The notes: generated by a model not told the origin, from the sequence alone. Shown: positions 51,300 through 60,472, counted from the stretch's first letter. The stretch is 64,000 bases of DNA from Haemophilus_A paraphrohaemolyticus_A (GCF_003253115.1 NZ_QEQF01000007.1:44538-108537), one strand, 5' to 3'. Translations and numbers: made by a program.

Positions 51300-52154
51300 T
51301 TAGTTAGAAGTATCAATCTCTTCAAACGATTTCACTAAATCATCAATCGCTTTCATTTGAGAAACGAAGGATTCTAATTTAGAAAGTGGAAGCGCAGATG
51401 GACCATCACATTTTGCGTTGTTTGGATCTGGATGTGCTTCTAAGAAAAGACCCGCCAAACCAATTGCCATACCAGCACGTGCAAGTTCAGTAACTTGATC
51501 ACGACGACCACCAGAAGCTGCACCAAATGGATCGCGACATTGCAATGAGTGCGTCACATCAAAAATGACTGGGCAGCCTTTTGATACTTTCTTCATAATG
51601 TTGAAGCCGAGCATATCTACAACTAAATTATCGTAACCGAAGTTGGTACCACGGTCGCAAAGAATCACTTTATCATTGCCGCACTCTTTGATTTTTTCGA
51701 CAATATTTCCCATTTGTCCTGGGCTTAAGAATTGTGGTTTTTTCACGTTAATTACTGCACCCGTGCGAGCCATCGCTTCAACTAAGTCAGTTTGACGCGC
51801 TAAAAAAGCGGGTAACTGAATCACATCCACTACTTCCGCAACTGGTTGGCATTGGTAGATTTCGTGCACATCGGTGATGATATTTACACCAAAAGTTTCT
51901 TTTAATTCTTGGAAGATTTTTAAGCCCTCTTCCATGCCAGGTCCACGATAAGAGTGAATTGAAGAGCGGTTCGCTTTATCGAAAGAGGCTTTAAATACGT
52001 AAGGTACGCTCAATTTTTGCGTTACTTCTACATATTTTTCACACACACGCATCGCCATATCGCGGCTTTCTAATACGTTCATTCCACCAAATAGGGTGAA
52101 TGGTTTGTTGTTGGCAACTTCAACGCTGCCGACTTTTACGATTTTATCGGTCAT
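51300..52154 (-). CDS. kdsA: 3-deoxy-8-phosphooctulonate synthase
   Basis: Joins PEP and arabinose 5-phosphate to make KDO-8-phosphate for lipopolysaccharide. The 284-residue TIM barrel shows SFDKANRSS near 59-67, GTNFGYDNL near 168-176, FDVTHSLQ near 197-204 and LEAHPDPNNAKCDGPSALPL near 236-255. The Asn-rich KdsA type lacks the metal Cys of some relatives. It follows sirB1 after 22 bases on the minus strand. Confidence 0.96.
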   Translation of the reverse strand: MTDKIVKVGSVEVANNKPFTLFGGMNVLESRDMAMRVCEKYVEVTQKLSVPYVFKASFDKANRSSIHSYRGPGMEEGLKIFQELKETFGVNIITDVHEIYQCQPVAEVVDVIQLPAFLARQTDLVEAMARTGAVINVKKPQFLSPGQMGNIVEKIKECGNDKVILCDRGTNFGYDNLVVDMLGFNIMKKVSKGCPVIFDVTHSLQCRDPFGAASGGRRDQVTELARAGMAIGLAGLFLEAHPDPNNAKCDGPSALPLSKLESFVSQMKAIDDLVKSFEEIDTSN

Positions 52155-52176
52155 CTTGATTCCTTAGTTAATAAAA

Positions 52177-53043
52177 TTAGTGTAAAACCATCTCTTTGCT
52201 TTTTTGTTCCAGCTGTTTAATGTCCATTTTAATCATGCGTGCTGATGGATCATCTGGGCATTGGTCAATAAAGTAGCTCAAATCTTCATAAGCCGCTTGG
52301 AAACATTCCATTGTCGCAAAAATCATCCCACGATCGCGAATTTCATACGGATCATCAGGCGAAAAAATCAGGCGGAAGTTTATCATTTCTAGCACTTCTT
52401 GAAATTTTTTTTCTTTAGTTAATGCCATTTTAAACAGTGTTTCCACTCGTTCCAATAGCTCAAATGACTCAGCACGACGAATAAGCATTGGTGTGACTAA
52501 AAGCCCCGCCATCGGCTCACCATCCAACCATTTTTCTAAATCATCCATGCTTAAAAACTTACCATCGGCTGGATTGATAAAAAGCGTTTCTTGACGACCA
52601 TCAGCGTGCGAGATTTCCGCCCGTAAAATAATTTGTGTTGGGAAGTTTACCGCAAACAGCGGAATACCGCATTTCGCCGCCAAATAAAGCAAAATAGCGG
52701 CAAAAGAAACCGGCATACCTTGCTTGGTTTGCAACACTTTATGCAGCAACAAATTATCGCTGTTGAAATAGTCGGTGTAGCGGTAAGAAAATTGCATTTG
52801 GTGGTAAATCACATCTAGTAGTTGATGTAATCTGTCGAGTTCATTATCAGCTGTAATGAGCGGTCTAACCTTCCGTACTAAAGCTGAAGCTCGTGCACTA
52901 CGTTGGCGAGGCGTTACGCTTTCATCCACAATTCCGCCAATTCGGCTCATCTCTTCATATAAAAAAGTCTGCAGTTTTTCATCGCTTATCGTAATTTTCG
53001 GTAACTCCAGCTCTTGTAAAATTTCGTTAATAATATCGTCCAT
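52177..53043 (-). CDS. sirB1: SirB1 family protein (transglutaminase-like plus TPR)
   Basis: A 288-residue protein of the SirB1/YchA family. The front half has the TCSP-like core GMPVSFAAILLYLAAKCGIPLFAVNFPTQ near 113-142, lacking an obvious intact Cys-His-Asp triad, and the tail has TPR-like helices. It lies between prmC and kdsA, the order prmC-sirB1-kdsA known from other gammaproteobacteria (sirB-ychA-kdsA of E. coli). Function unknown. Confidence 0.9.
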   Translation of the reverse strand: MDDIINEILQELELPKITISDEKLQTFLYEEMSRIGGIVDESVTPRQRSARASALVRKVRPLITADNELDRLHQLLDVIYHQMQFSYRYTDYFNSDNLLLHKVLQTKQGMPVSFAAILLYLAAKCGIPLFAVNFPTQIILRAEISHADGRQETLFINPADGKFLSMDDLEKWLDGEPMAGLLVTPMLIRRAESFELLERVETLFKMALTKEKKFQEVLEMINFRLIFSPDDPYEIRDRGMIFATMECFQAAYEDLSYFIDQCPDDPSARMIKMDIKQLEQKSKEMVLH

Positions 53044-53071
53044 TTTATCCTTCTTTTTTACTCTTCTAGCT

Positions 53072-53929
53072 TTATTTCTCAGCCTTTGTAATGCGATCTA
53101 AATTGGCATAATCTTGGAATGTTTCAACCGCTTGCCACTGATTTTGGTGAAAAATATGTTGCACATTGAGTGCTTGTTGCCAACCGTGTTCTAAAAATAA
53201 CGCCCCATTCGGTTTCAAATAAAGCGGTGCATTTTCGATAATCTTTTGCAAATCGCTTAAACCGTGATTATCTGCTACCAATGCGGTTAAAGGCTCAAAC
53301 CGCACATCACCAATCTGCAAATTTTCATCTTCCTCATCAATATAAGGTGGGTTACTTACAATCAAATCGAACTGCTGATTTACTAATGTAGAAAACCAAT
53401 CGCTTTGCTGAAAACGGGCATTTTCAATCTGCAACGTTTGTCGATTACTTTCTGCAAGTACTACCACTTCGGGCTTGAAATCGACACCTAACACTTGTGC
53501 TTTCTGCTTTAATTCGGAAGCTAGTGCCAGTGCAATAGCCCCTGTGCCTAAATCTAAAATTTGCAAACTTTCTTGATTTTCCAACCGCTTGTTTGCCCAA
53601 CTTAATGCGACTTCGACCAATCGTTCCGTATCTGGGCGGGGAATCAAAGTATCAGACGACACTTTTAATGGCAACGACCAAAACTCTTTTTCGCCTAAAA
53701 TATATGCCATCGGTTCACCTTTTGTGCGGCGTTCTAGCATCTGATTTAGCTGATTTTGTTCAGTTTCATTCAGCTCTGTTTCTCCAAACGCAAAAATTGC
53801 AGAACGCGAGCGTTTTGTCACCGCTTGTAACAGCAAATTCGCATCTAATTTCGCGTTCAGATAAGGATCTTGGCTTAATTTTTCGGTTAATAATTGGGTG
53901 GCATAAGTTAGCCAATCGGAATAAGTCAT
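53072..53929 (-). CDS. prmC: Release-factor glutamine methyltransferase, with a gap in the SAM loop
   Basis: Methylates the GGQ glutamine of RF1 and RF2. The 285-residue protein has the family's N-terminal helical domain, PMAYILGEKEFW near 73-84, PRPDTERLVE near 98-107, and the catalytic NPPY at 193-196. SAM motif I reads ILDLGTG-AIALALASE (124-139), where E. coli and other PrmC have GTGTGAI: two residues (Thr-Gly) are absent, in frame, at about 53540. This could weaken SAM binding. The rest of the gene is intact. First gene of prmC-sirB1-kdsA. Confidence 0.92.
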   Translation of the reverse strand: MTYSDWLTYATQLLTEKLSQDPYLNAKLDANLLLQAVTKRSRSAIFAFGETELNETEQNQLNQMLERRTKGEPMAYILGEKEFWSLPLKVSSDTLIPRPDTERLVEVALSWANKRLENQESLQILDLGTGAIALALASELKQKAQVLGVDFKPEVVVLAESNRQTLQIENARFQQSDWFSTLVNQQFDLIVSNPPYIDEEDENLQIGDVRFEPLTALVADNHGLSDLQKIIENAPLYLKPNGALFLEHGWQQALNVQHIFHQNQWQAVETFQDYANLDRITKAEK

Positions 53930-53978
53930 AAAAATTCACTCAATAAAGAATAGTGTTAGGATAGCACATTCACACCCA

Positions 53979-54006
53979 AATAAAAAACCTAGCACAAGGC
54001 TAGGTT
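53979..54006 (-). terminator. Terminator of rmuC
   Basis: On the minus strand AACCTAGC (54006-53999) and GCTAGGTT (53993-53986) pair and are followed by TTTTA, between rmuC and prmC. Confidence 0.8.
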
Positions 54007-54041
54007 ATGTTTACTTCAATGTAATTTTTACTAGAATTTAT

Positions 54042-55649
54042 TTATGTTGTCTCTTCTCTCTCCATCAACAATTCCAATCTTGCTGTATCCAAATCATTCT
54101 GCAAAAATTCTACTTGTGGCACATTTTGACCAGCTTTGCTGGAAAGCTGTTGGAAACGCTCAACTTTACCGAGCAAACCTTGTCGTCCAACAAGCGAAGT
54201 CACTGTTTGGTTGTATTGATTGTTTACCGTGTTGAGTGTGTTGCCCAGTTTGCTTAACCGCTCTGCAATGGTGCATACTTGATTGTAAATATCACCCGCT
54301 TTTTCGCTGATTTCACGGGCTTCGCTATTGCCTCGCTCAATTCGCCAAAGGTTTGCGACTGTGCGTAAAATCGGCATAAGAGTGGTGTAAGAAACTAAAA
54401 TTACATTGCGTTCATAACCGAAATTGAAAAGCTGCTGATCGTGCTTCATTGCCTCAATGTATGCAGACTCAATTGGCACGAACATCAGCACAAAATCAGG
54501 GCTTTTTACGCCCAGCAACGAGCTGTAATTTTTTTTGGAAAGCCCATCAATATGTGCTCGCAACGAGCGGCAATGTTCATCAAAGGCTTGCAATACTTCG
54601 GCTTGATTCTCGGTACGAATGGCTTTGTCATACGCCACGAGTGAGACTTTGCTGTCAATAATCAAATGTTTGTTATCAGGCAGATGCAATACAAAATCGG
54701 GGGCAAAACGCTTACCCTCTTCATTACGGAAGTTCTCTTGTGCCACATAATGTTCATTCGCCAACAAGCCTGCTGATTGCAACGCACTTTCTAGCTGCAC
54801 TTCACCCCAGTTGCCTGCAATTTTGTTGTTGCCTTTGAGAGCGGTAGCCAAGTTCTGTGCCTCTTCTGACATTGACACACCAATTTGCAACACGCGTTTA
54901 ATCTCTGCTTCTAAATTCGCCGTGCCTTTGAGCGATTCGCTATGTACTTCATTCACCCGTTTTTGGAAACCCTCAATTTGTTCTTTAAACGGCTTGAGTA
55001 ATGCATCTAATGAAGATTGGTTACTTTGGGCGAAAAGCTGGCTTTTCTCTTCTAAAATCTGCTGTGCTAGATGTTGAAATTCCACATTCAACTGCTGCTT
55101 TACCTGCACAAAATTACGTTGTTGCTCTTCAAAATTCGCCTGTTTTTCATTAAGCGTTGTACGTAATTCGGTCAGTTCATTTTGCGATTGGATAAACTGT
55201 CCATTCAAACGCTGGCACTCTTGCTCTTTTTGGTTCAAACGTTGATGGCTAAAAGCTAGTTGCTCTTCCAAGCTTTCCGCTTTTGCTTGCGATGCACCAA
55301 TGCGTTCTTTCAACTCGTTGATGTAGCTCTCTTGTTGATCTTCTAACTGAGACGCCTGCTCAATTTTTGCTTGCAAGCGGTGGATTTCGCTCTCTTTTTC
55401 GCTAACCCGATTTTCGGCATTTTCAGAGCGAACTTTATATTGCACTGCCCATTGTTCTACCTGTGATTTTTCAGTCGCAAGCTGTTCTGTTTTTTGTGAA
55501 AGCTGAGTCAGTTGGGCTTTTTGCTCTTCGCTTTGTTGTAGCAATGCTTGGGCTTCGTTGGTTGAACGAGAATGTAAGAAAAAGAGAGTAATGGAGAGAA
55601 AGCTGAGTAAAATTAAGCTGATATAGAGCCAGATTGGATCGATTGTCAT
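54042..55649 (-). CDS. rmuC: DNA recombination protein RmuC
   Basis: A 535-residue protein from ATG at 55649 (MTIDPIWLYISLILLSF); the upstream 25 codons run through a palindromic repeat and are rejected. One N-terminal membrane helix (about 8-28), a long coiled coil (about 35-215), then the RmuC nuclease-like domain with GNWGEVQLESALQSAGL, YVAQENFRNEEGKRFAPDFVLHLPDNKHLIIDSKVSL and PDFVLMFVPIESAY. RmuC limits inversions at short repeats. The D..K pattern suggests an endonuclease-like fold. It lies downstream of rph. Confidence 0.92.
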   Translation of the reverse strand: MTIDPIWLYISLILLSFLSITLFFLHSRSTNEAQALLQQSEEQKAQLTQLSQKTEQLATEKSQVEQWAVQYKVRSENAENRVSEKESEIHRLQAKIEQASQLEDQQESYINELKERIGASQAKAESLEEQLAFSHQRLNQKEQECQRLNGQFIQSQNELTELRTTLNEKQANFEEQQRNFVQVKQQLNVEFQHLAQQILEEKSQLFAQSNQSSLDALLKPFKEQIEGFQKRVNEVHSESLKGTANLEAEIKRVLQIGVSMSEEAQNLATALKGNNKIAGNWGEVQLESALQSAGLLANEHYVAQENFRNEEGKRFAPDFVLHLPDNKHLIIDSKVSLVAYDKAIRTENQAEVLQAFDEHCRSLRAHIDGLSKKNYSSLLGVKSPDFVLMFVPIESAYIEAMKHDQQLFNFGYERNVILVSYTTLMPILRTVANLWRIERGNSEAREISEKAGDIYNQVCTIAERLSKLGNTLNTVNNQYNQTVTSLVGRQGLLGKVERFQQLSSKAGQNVPQVEFLQNDLDTARLELLMEREETT

Positions 55650-55660
55650 AGGTGCTAAAT

Positions 55661-55721
55661 GTAGGGCAGACTTCAGTTCGCCGGTTAAAGAAATGAAACA
55701 GCGGACTGAAGTCCGCCTTAC
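55661..55721. repeat. Long palindromic intergenic repeat between rph and rmuC
   Basis: GTAGGGCAGACTTCAGTTCGC (55661-55681) and its near-inverted copy GCGGACTGAAGTCCGCCTTAC (55701-55721) match at 18 of 21 positions around a 19-base loop. The same GTARGGC start as the GTAGGGGCG repeats suggests a related class. Confidence 0.7.
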
Positions 55722-55739
55722 CAAATAAATGATGGAAAA

Positions 55740-56456
55740 TTATAGATTTAACGCCTCACGCTGTGCTACAACTAACTGGTTAATTCCTTGTTTTGCAAGG
55801 TCTAATAAACGTAATAATTCGTCGTGTGAGAACGGCTCGCCTTCTGCGGTGCCTTGCACTTCCACCATTCTGCCATCTTCAACCATTACCACGTTCATAT
55901 CGGTTTCCGCATTTGAATCTTCCACATATTCTAAATCACAAACCGCTTTTCCATCCACAATACCAACAGAAACCGCAGCGACTAAGCCTTTAAGTGGGCT
56001 GGTTTTAAGCGTACCATTTTCGATTAAGTGAGCAATGGCATCGTGTAGTGCTACACAAGCACCAGTGATGGAAGCAGTACGTGTGCCGCCATCAGCTTGA
56101 ATCACATCACAATCTACGGTAATGGTGCGTTCGCCAAGGGCTTTTAAATCAACCACTGCACGTAAAGAACGAGCGATTAAACGCTGAATTTCCATCGTTC
56201 TGCCTGTCTGTTTGCCTTTTGCGGCTTCACGTTGGGTTCGAGAATGGGTCGCACGTGGAAGCATTCCATATTCTGCGGTTACCCAGCCTTGTTGTTGCCC
56301 TTTTAAGAAACGCGGCACGGTTTCTTCAATGGTCGCATTGCAAAGCACTTTGGTTTCGCCAAATTCAATTAACACGGAGCCTTCAGCATATTTGGTATAG
56401 TGGCGGGTAATTTTTACACGGCGGATTTGATTTAATTCGCGATTATTTGGACGCAT
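55740..56456 (-). CDS. rph: Ribonuclease PH
   Basis: A 238-residue phosphorolytic 3-prime exoribonuclease that trims tRNA and rRNA ends. The start MRPNNRELNQIRRVKITRHYTKYAEGSVLIEFGETKVLC and the RTxQREA-type SRTQREAAKGKQTGRTMEIQRLIARSLRAV near 72-100 are diagnostic; GSGDRTTL-like active-site region includes TVDCDVIQADGGTRTASITG near 115-134. It is divergent from yicC, its usual neighbour, with 82 bases between. Confidence 0.96.
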   Translation of the reverse strand: MRPNNRELNQIRRVKITRHYTKYAEGSVLIEFGETKVLCNATIEETVPRFLKGQQQGWVTAEYGMLPRATHSRTQREAAKGKQTGRTMEIQRLIARSLRAVVDLKALGERTITVDCDVIQADGGTRTASITGACVALHDAIAHLIENGTLKTSPLKGLVAAVSVGIVDGKAVCDLEYVEDSNAETDMNVVMVEDGRMVEVQGTAEGEPFSHDELLRLLDLAKQGINQLVVAQREALNL

Positions 56457-56538
56457 AGTTTTTCTTTCCTTCTACTAAAATTCTTGGCTATTTTACAGTA
56501 CAATAAGCTAATTTTCATTATAAAACAGGACAATCAAG

Positions 56539-57402
56539 ATGATTTATAGTATGACCGCCTTTGCCCATTTAGAAATTAAAAAAGAGTGGGGCAATGCAGT
56601 ATGGGAAATTCGCTCTGTCAATCAACGCTTTTTAGAAACCTATTTCCGTCTGCCTGAGGCTTTCCGCCAGTTAGAAATGGGCTTGCGTGAACGCCTGCGC
56701 AGTGCCCTTACTCGCGGTAAAGTGGAATGTAGCTTACGCGTTGAATTGGATCAAGCCGAAAATAAAACTATCGCATTAAATACCGACTATGCAGAGAAAG
56801 TTATCGCTTCGCTTAAAACCTTGCAAGGCATTGCGGGGAAAGGGGAGATCAACTTGGTGGATGTGCTACGTTACCCAGGTGTGGTCGATGCACAAAGCCA
56901 AGATTTAGACCAAATTTCGCAAGATTTATTAGCAGGGTTTGAGCACATTTTAACTGATTTTATTGCAATGCGTGGGCGTGAAGGAGCAAACTTACAATCG
57001 ATTATCCAGCAACGTTTAGACAATATAGCTGAGATTGCACAAGGTGTGCAACAACAGATGCCAGAAGTGTTGCAATGGCAAAAAGATCGTCTACAACAAC
57101 GCTTTGATGAGCTTAATTTGCAACTCGATCCGCAACGTTTAGAGCAAGAAATGGTACTTACTGCACAGCGTGTTGATGTAGCCGAAGAATTAGACCGCTT
57201 GCAATTGCACGTGAAAGAGACCAGCTCTATTCTCAAAAAAGGTGGGGCTGTTGGGCGTAAATTAGATTTTATGATGCAAGAATTGAACCGTGAATCCAAC
57301 ACGCTTGCTTCAAAATCGATCAATGCCGACATTACCAATTCAGCGGTGGAATTGAAAGTGCTTATTGAGCAAATGCGTGAGCAAATTCAGAATTTGGAAT
57401 AG
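56539..57402 (+). CDS. yicC: YicC family endoribonuclease
   Basis: A 287-residue protein of the YicC/YloC family, with the start MIYSMTAFAHLEIKKEWGNAVWEIRSVNQRFLE, LRYPGVVDAQ near 112-121 and the C-terminal GGAVGRKLDFMMQELNRESNTLASKS. E. coli YicC cleaves RNA and affects RyhB sRNA decay. Divergent from rph and 20 bases before ygfZ; start site AGGA-like CAGGACAATCAAG precedes 56539. Confidence 0.95.
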   Translation: MIYSMTAFAHLEIKKEWGNAVWEIRSVNQRFLETYFRLPEAFRQLEMGLRERLRSALTRGKVECSLRVELDQAENKTIALNTDYAEKVIASLKTLQGIAGKGEINLVDVLRYPGVVDAQSQDLDQISQDLLAGFEHILTDFIAMRGREGANLQSIIQQRLDNIAEIAQGVQQQMPEVLQWQKDRLQQRFDELNLQLDPQRLEQEMVLTAQRVDVAEELDRLQLHVKETSSILKKGGAVGRKLDFMMQELNRESNTLASKSINADITNSAVELKVLIEQMREQIQNLE

Positions 57403-57422
57403 CTTGAAAAAAGGACGTTAAA

Positions 57423-58307
57423 ATGAAATGCGAATGTAACCAAATCAGCAAAATTCATCCCGATCTTTGCGTATTACTTGATCAATATCGCTTGATTGAA
57501 ATTGCAGGCGTGGATGCGGAAAAATATCTGCAAGGACAATTAACGTGCGATGTGGCAAAGCTTGAAGTAGGAAGCCACACGCTAACCTGCCATTGTGATC
57601 CTAAAGGAAAAATGAGTGCCTTATTCCGCTTATATCGAGCCAGTCAAGAGCAATTTTTTGTGATTATGCATCAAGATCTATTGCCTGAAGCCTTAACTCA
57701 GCTCAAAAAATATGCGGTGTTCTCAAAAGTAACTTTCACTGAATTAGATACTCCGCTTTATGGCGTAACAAGTGGTGAGATTTTAGCAACACTTCACGAA
57801 AATTCGACCGCTTTGGTGCTCCCGCAAGGGCAAAAACGAGCGATTGTTTGGGGCGAAAATGTAGAAACAAATGGTTCGGCAAAACTTTGGGATCTGATAG
57901 ATATTCAAGATGGCTTACCGATTTTGTTTAAAGAGAACCAGTTTGAACTGATCCCGCAAGCAGCAAATTTACAAGCGATCGAAAATGCGATTTCCTTTAC
58001 CAAAGGTTGTTACATCGGGCAAGAAACCGTGGCTCGTGCTAGATATCGTGGAGCCAATAAACGTGCGATGTTTACGTTAGTTGGCAATGTTGAAAGAGAA
58101 ATCGAGCTGCCAGAAATTGCTTCGAGTATTGAAATGCAACTCGGCGAAAACTGGCGTGCGACGGGGACAATTCTTTCTGCTGTGCATTACCAAGGTAAAT
58201 TGTGGCTGCAAGTGGTAATGAACAAAGATGTGGAACAAGAGGCGAATTTCCGCGTGAATGGTATTGCGTTGCAGATTTGTGAATTGCCGTATTCGTTAGA
58301 AGAATAA
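57423..58307 (+). CDS. ygfZ: Folate-binding tRNA/Fe-S protein YgfZ
   Basis: A 294-residue GcvT-like protein helping iron-sulfur cluster enzymes such as MiaB. The COG0354 signature KGCYIGQETVARARYRG is present near 191-207, with the reactive Cys. A typical start GVDAEKYLQGQLTCDV lies near 30-45. Length is close to E. coli YgfZ (326 residues, here shorter at the C-terminus). It follows yicC after 20 bases (AAAGGAC) and is ended by the hairpin at 58327. Confidence 0.93.
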   Translation: MKCECNQISKIHPDLCVLLDQYRLIEIAGVDAEKYLQGQLTCDVAKLEVGSHTLTCHCDPKGKMSALFRLYRASQEQFFVIMHQDLLPEALTQLKKYAVFSKVTFTELDTPLYGVTSGEILATLHENSTALVLPQGQKRAIVWGENVETNGSAKLWDLIDIQDGLPILFKENQFELIPQAANLQAIENAISFTKGCYIGQETVARARYRGANKRAMFTLVGNVEREIELPEIASSIEMQLGENWRATGTILSAVHYQGKLWLQVVMNKDVEQEANFRVNGIALQICELPYSLEE

Positions 58308-58326
58308 CGTACAATTTGTTACTTTA

Positions 58327-58366
58327 ACGGCCGCTTATGCTCGGATTATTATGCGGTCGTTTTTGT
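58327..58366 (+). terminator. Terminator of ygfZ
   Basis: ACGGCCGC (58327-58334) and GCGGTCGT (58353-58360) pair with one G-U, followed by TTTTG. Contains an uptake-signal-like core. Confidence 0.75.
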
Positions 58367-58484
58367 TGCATATAGAAAATAGTGTTATTCAAATTGATCT
58401 GAAAAATAATTGAAAATTTTTATAAAATTGCTATTTTCGTGCAACTTTTTTATACAATGTTTATTAAATTTTATCGTGGTAACT

Positions 58485-59036
58485 ATGGAACAGACAAAAA
58501 CTCAAGATCCTTATGCAAAATATAATGCGCAAACAAATGCAATCAGTAAGCTGATTTTTATGAGTCGTTGGTTGCAATTGCCTATTTATTTAGGATTGAT
58601 TGCAGCACAAGGTATTTATGCTTATAAATTTATGAAATTGCTTTGGGAGCTTATTACAAATATCAATGTAATGGATTCCAACACCATTATGTTGGCAGTG
58701 CTTAATCTGATTGATGTAGTAATGATTGCTAACTTATTAGTTATGGTAACGATTGGGGGATATGAAATCTTTGTTTCTAAGCTTCGCACTCGAAATCACC
58801 CAGATCAACCTGAATGGCTTAGCCATGTTAATGCGACTGTGCTGAAAGTGAAACTTTCTATGTCAATTATTAGCATTTCATCTATTCATATGCTTCAAAC
58901 TTTTGTAAATGCAAATAATATGCCTGAAAAAACGATGATGTGGCAGTTGTTTTTACACCTCGGCTTTTTAGCCTCGGCAATTGCATTGGCTTATACGGAT
59001 AAAATCCTTTATAGTACCAGTCACAAAACACACTAG
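58485..59036 (+). CDS. yqhA: YqhA/UPF0114 family membrane protein
   Basis: A 183-residue protein with four hydrophobic segments (about 30-50, 72-95, 118-140, 148-165). The core LNLIDVVMIANLLVMVTIGGYEIFVSK is the hallmark of UPF0114 (E. coli YqhA). Starting at 58485 (MEQTKTQDPYAKY) is preferred over 58410, which adds a second hydrophobic stretch. The gene stands alone and converges on the AraC-type regulator. Confidence 0.88.
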   Translation: MEQTKTQDPYAKYNAQTNAISKLIFMSRWLQLPIYLGLIAAQGIYAYKFMKLLWELITNINVMDSNTIMLAVLNLIDVVMIANLLVMVTIGGYEIFVSKLRTRNHPDQPEWLSHVNATVLKVKLSMSIISISSIHMLQTFVNANNMPEKTMMWQLFLHLGFLASAIALAYTDKILYSTSHKTH

Positions 59037-59058
59037 TTAGACTCACTGAATTAAAAAG

Positions 59059-59946
59059 CTACTTCCGATACTGACTCGGAGTGATGCCATAAGCGGTTTT
59101 AAACGCTTTACTAAAATGCGCCTCCGATTGATAGCCAATTTCTAATGCCACTTCTAGCACACTTTTTGGGGTTTGTTTGAGCAAATAAGCCCCTTGTTGC
59201 AATCGAATTTGATTGAGAAATTTCTTTGGAGGCATCTGCATTTTTTGTTGAAAAACACGGCAGAAATTAGCACGAGACATCAATGCAAGCTCGGCTAATT
59301 GTTCAATATTCCACTCTGCTTGTGGCTCATTTAACATCTTAATCAGCACATGGCTAAGCCGTTTATCTTCAAAGGCTGCTAGCAAGCCTGATTCAACCCA
59401 TCCCATCTGCAATGCGTGGCGTAAAATATAGATAAAAAGCACATTCGCTAATGCATCAATTACTGATTTTGAGCCTTGATTTGTTTCATTTGCTTCTTTA
59501 AGAAAAAGCTGAAGCAGTGGCTGAACAGGTGTTTCAGGCAGATGAAAATGCAAATACTCGGGTAAGGCATCAATTAAAAGCGATTCTTTTTGATATAAAA
59601 ATAGCCCACAGAACATTTTGAGATCAGGAGATTTTTGCCCGATTTGACGAAGTTCAAATAAACCTTGCGAGGTGGTAATAGCGGTCGATTTTGTGGAAAC
59701 TTTTGCAGAGCTATGCATTCGGTGTGGGCAGTTTTTGGGTAAGAAAAACAGATCGCCGGCTTGCAAATGAAAGGTTTTATCCGCCAAAGTTAGCCAGCAT
59801 TCGCCTTGTTCGATAATATGAAAAATGCCTTCATCTTGGACGGTATTCACATTGTGTTCTACTCGCCAATCGCCTTGAAATAAACAACGAATATTAATTT
59901 TACCTTGCACTTGTGCAAGCTGAGTGAGTTTATCTAAATAATCCAT
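59059..59946 (-). CDS. AraC-family regulator with cupin sensor domain
   Basis: A 295-residue regulator from ATG at 59946; the 28 codons from 60030 are rejected as they reach into the promoter. N-terminal cupin (IIEQGECWLTLADKTFHLQAGDLFFLPKNCPHRMH near 42-76, His-rich metal or ligand pocket) is followed by two C-terminal helix-turn-helix motifs (IEQLAELALMSRANFCRVFQQKMQM and LEVALEIGYQSEAHFSKAFKTAYGITPSQYRK). It is divergent from an AhpD-like gene, which it probably controls. Confidence 0.9.
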   Translation of the reverse strand: MDYLDKLTQLAQVQGKINIRCLFQGDWRVEHNVNTVQDEGIFHIIEQGECWLTLADKTFHLQAGDLFFLPKNCPHRMHSSAKVSTKSTAITTSQGLFELRQIGQKSPDLKMFCGLFLYQKESLLIDALPEYLHFHLPETPVQPLLQLFLKEANETNQGSKSVIDALANVLFIYILRHALQMGWVESGLLAAFEDKRLSHVLIKMLNEPQAEWNIEQLAELALMSRANFCRVFQQKMQMPPKKFLNQIRLQQGAYLLKQTPKSVLEVALEIGYQSEAHFSKAFKTAYGITPSQYRK

Positions 59947-60072
59947 GAGAAATTTCCATTTTGAGATTTTTACGAAAACAGTTGAGATGATTTGACAATT
60001 ATCATAGCTCATTTTTCTTATAATGCACACATCAGTTAAACATACATCATCATAAATTTAAGGAGAAATATT

Positions 60073-60414
60073 ATGTTTGCAGATTGGAAAAATGACGTAG
60101 CACATGTGAAAAAATCTTTTGGTGGCTTAGGTAAAAAATATCCAAAAATGTTACAAGCCTATCAAGCATTAGGCTCTGCGGCGGCAGAAGGCAATGTGTT
60201 AGATCCGAAAACACGTGAATTAATTGCCTTAGCTGTTGCGGTAACTACTCGTTGTGAAAGTTGTATTGGCGTGCACGCTGAAGAAGCAGTGAAAGCGGGG
60301 GCGACAGAAGATGAAGTCGCTGCAGCACTTGCCATGTCTATCGCATTAAATGCGGGTGCAGCTTACACTTATTCACTACGTGCGTTGGAAGCATATAACG
60401 TACAAAAAGGCTAA
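60073..60414 (+). CDS. AhpD-like carboxymuconolactone decarboxylase family protein
   Basis: A 113-residue all-helical protein with the CxxCxxxH redox motif (Cys61, Cys64, His68) in TRCESCIGVHAEEA. Such proteins are peroxidase-like or thiol-disulfide enzymes related to AhpD. Divergent from the AraC-type regulator with a 126-base intergenic region; a TATAAT (60019-60024) and a TTGACA (59992-59997) lie there at an unusual 21-base spacing. It likely answers to that regulator, perhaps to oxidants. Confidence 0.87.
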   Translation: MFADWKNDVAHVKKSFGGLGKKYPKMLQAYQALGSAAAEGNVLDPKTRELIALAVAVTTRCESCIGVHAEEAVKAGATEDEVAAALAMSIALNAGAAYTYSLRALEAYNVQKG

Positions 60415-60433
60415 TTTAGATTTAAAGTAAACC

Positions 60434-60472
60434 AAAGCTAGTTTTGAACAGATTTCAAAGCTAGCTTTTTTT
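60434..60472 (+). terminator. Terminator of the AhpD-like gene
   Basis: AAAGCTAG (60434-60441) and CTAGCTTT (60461-60468), extended by TTTTGAA/TTTCAAA, then TTTTT. Confidence 0.85.

Noticed and set aside
59992..60024. TTGACA and TATAAT before the AhpD-like gene as a normal promoter
   Set aside because: The spacing is 21 bases, too long for a standard sigma-70 promoter without an activator; kept only as a note on that gene.
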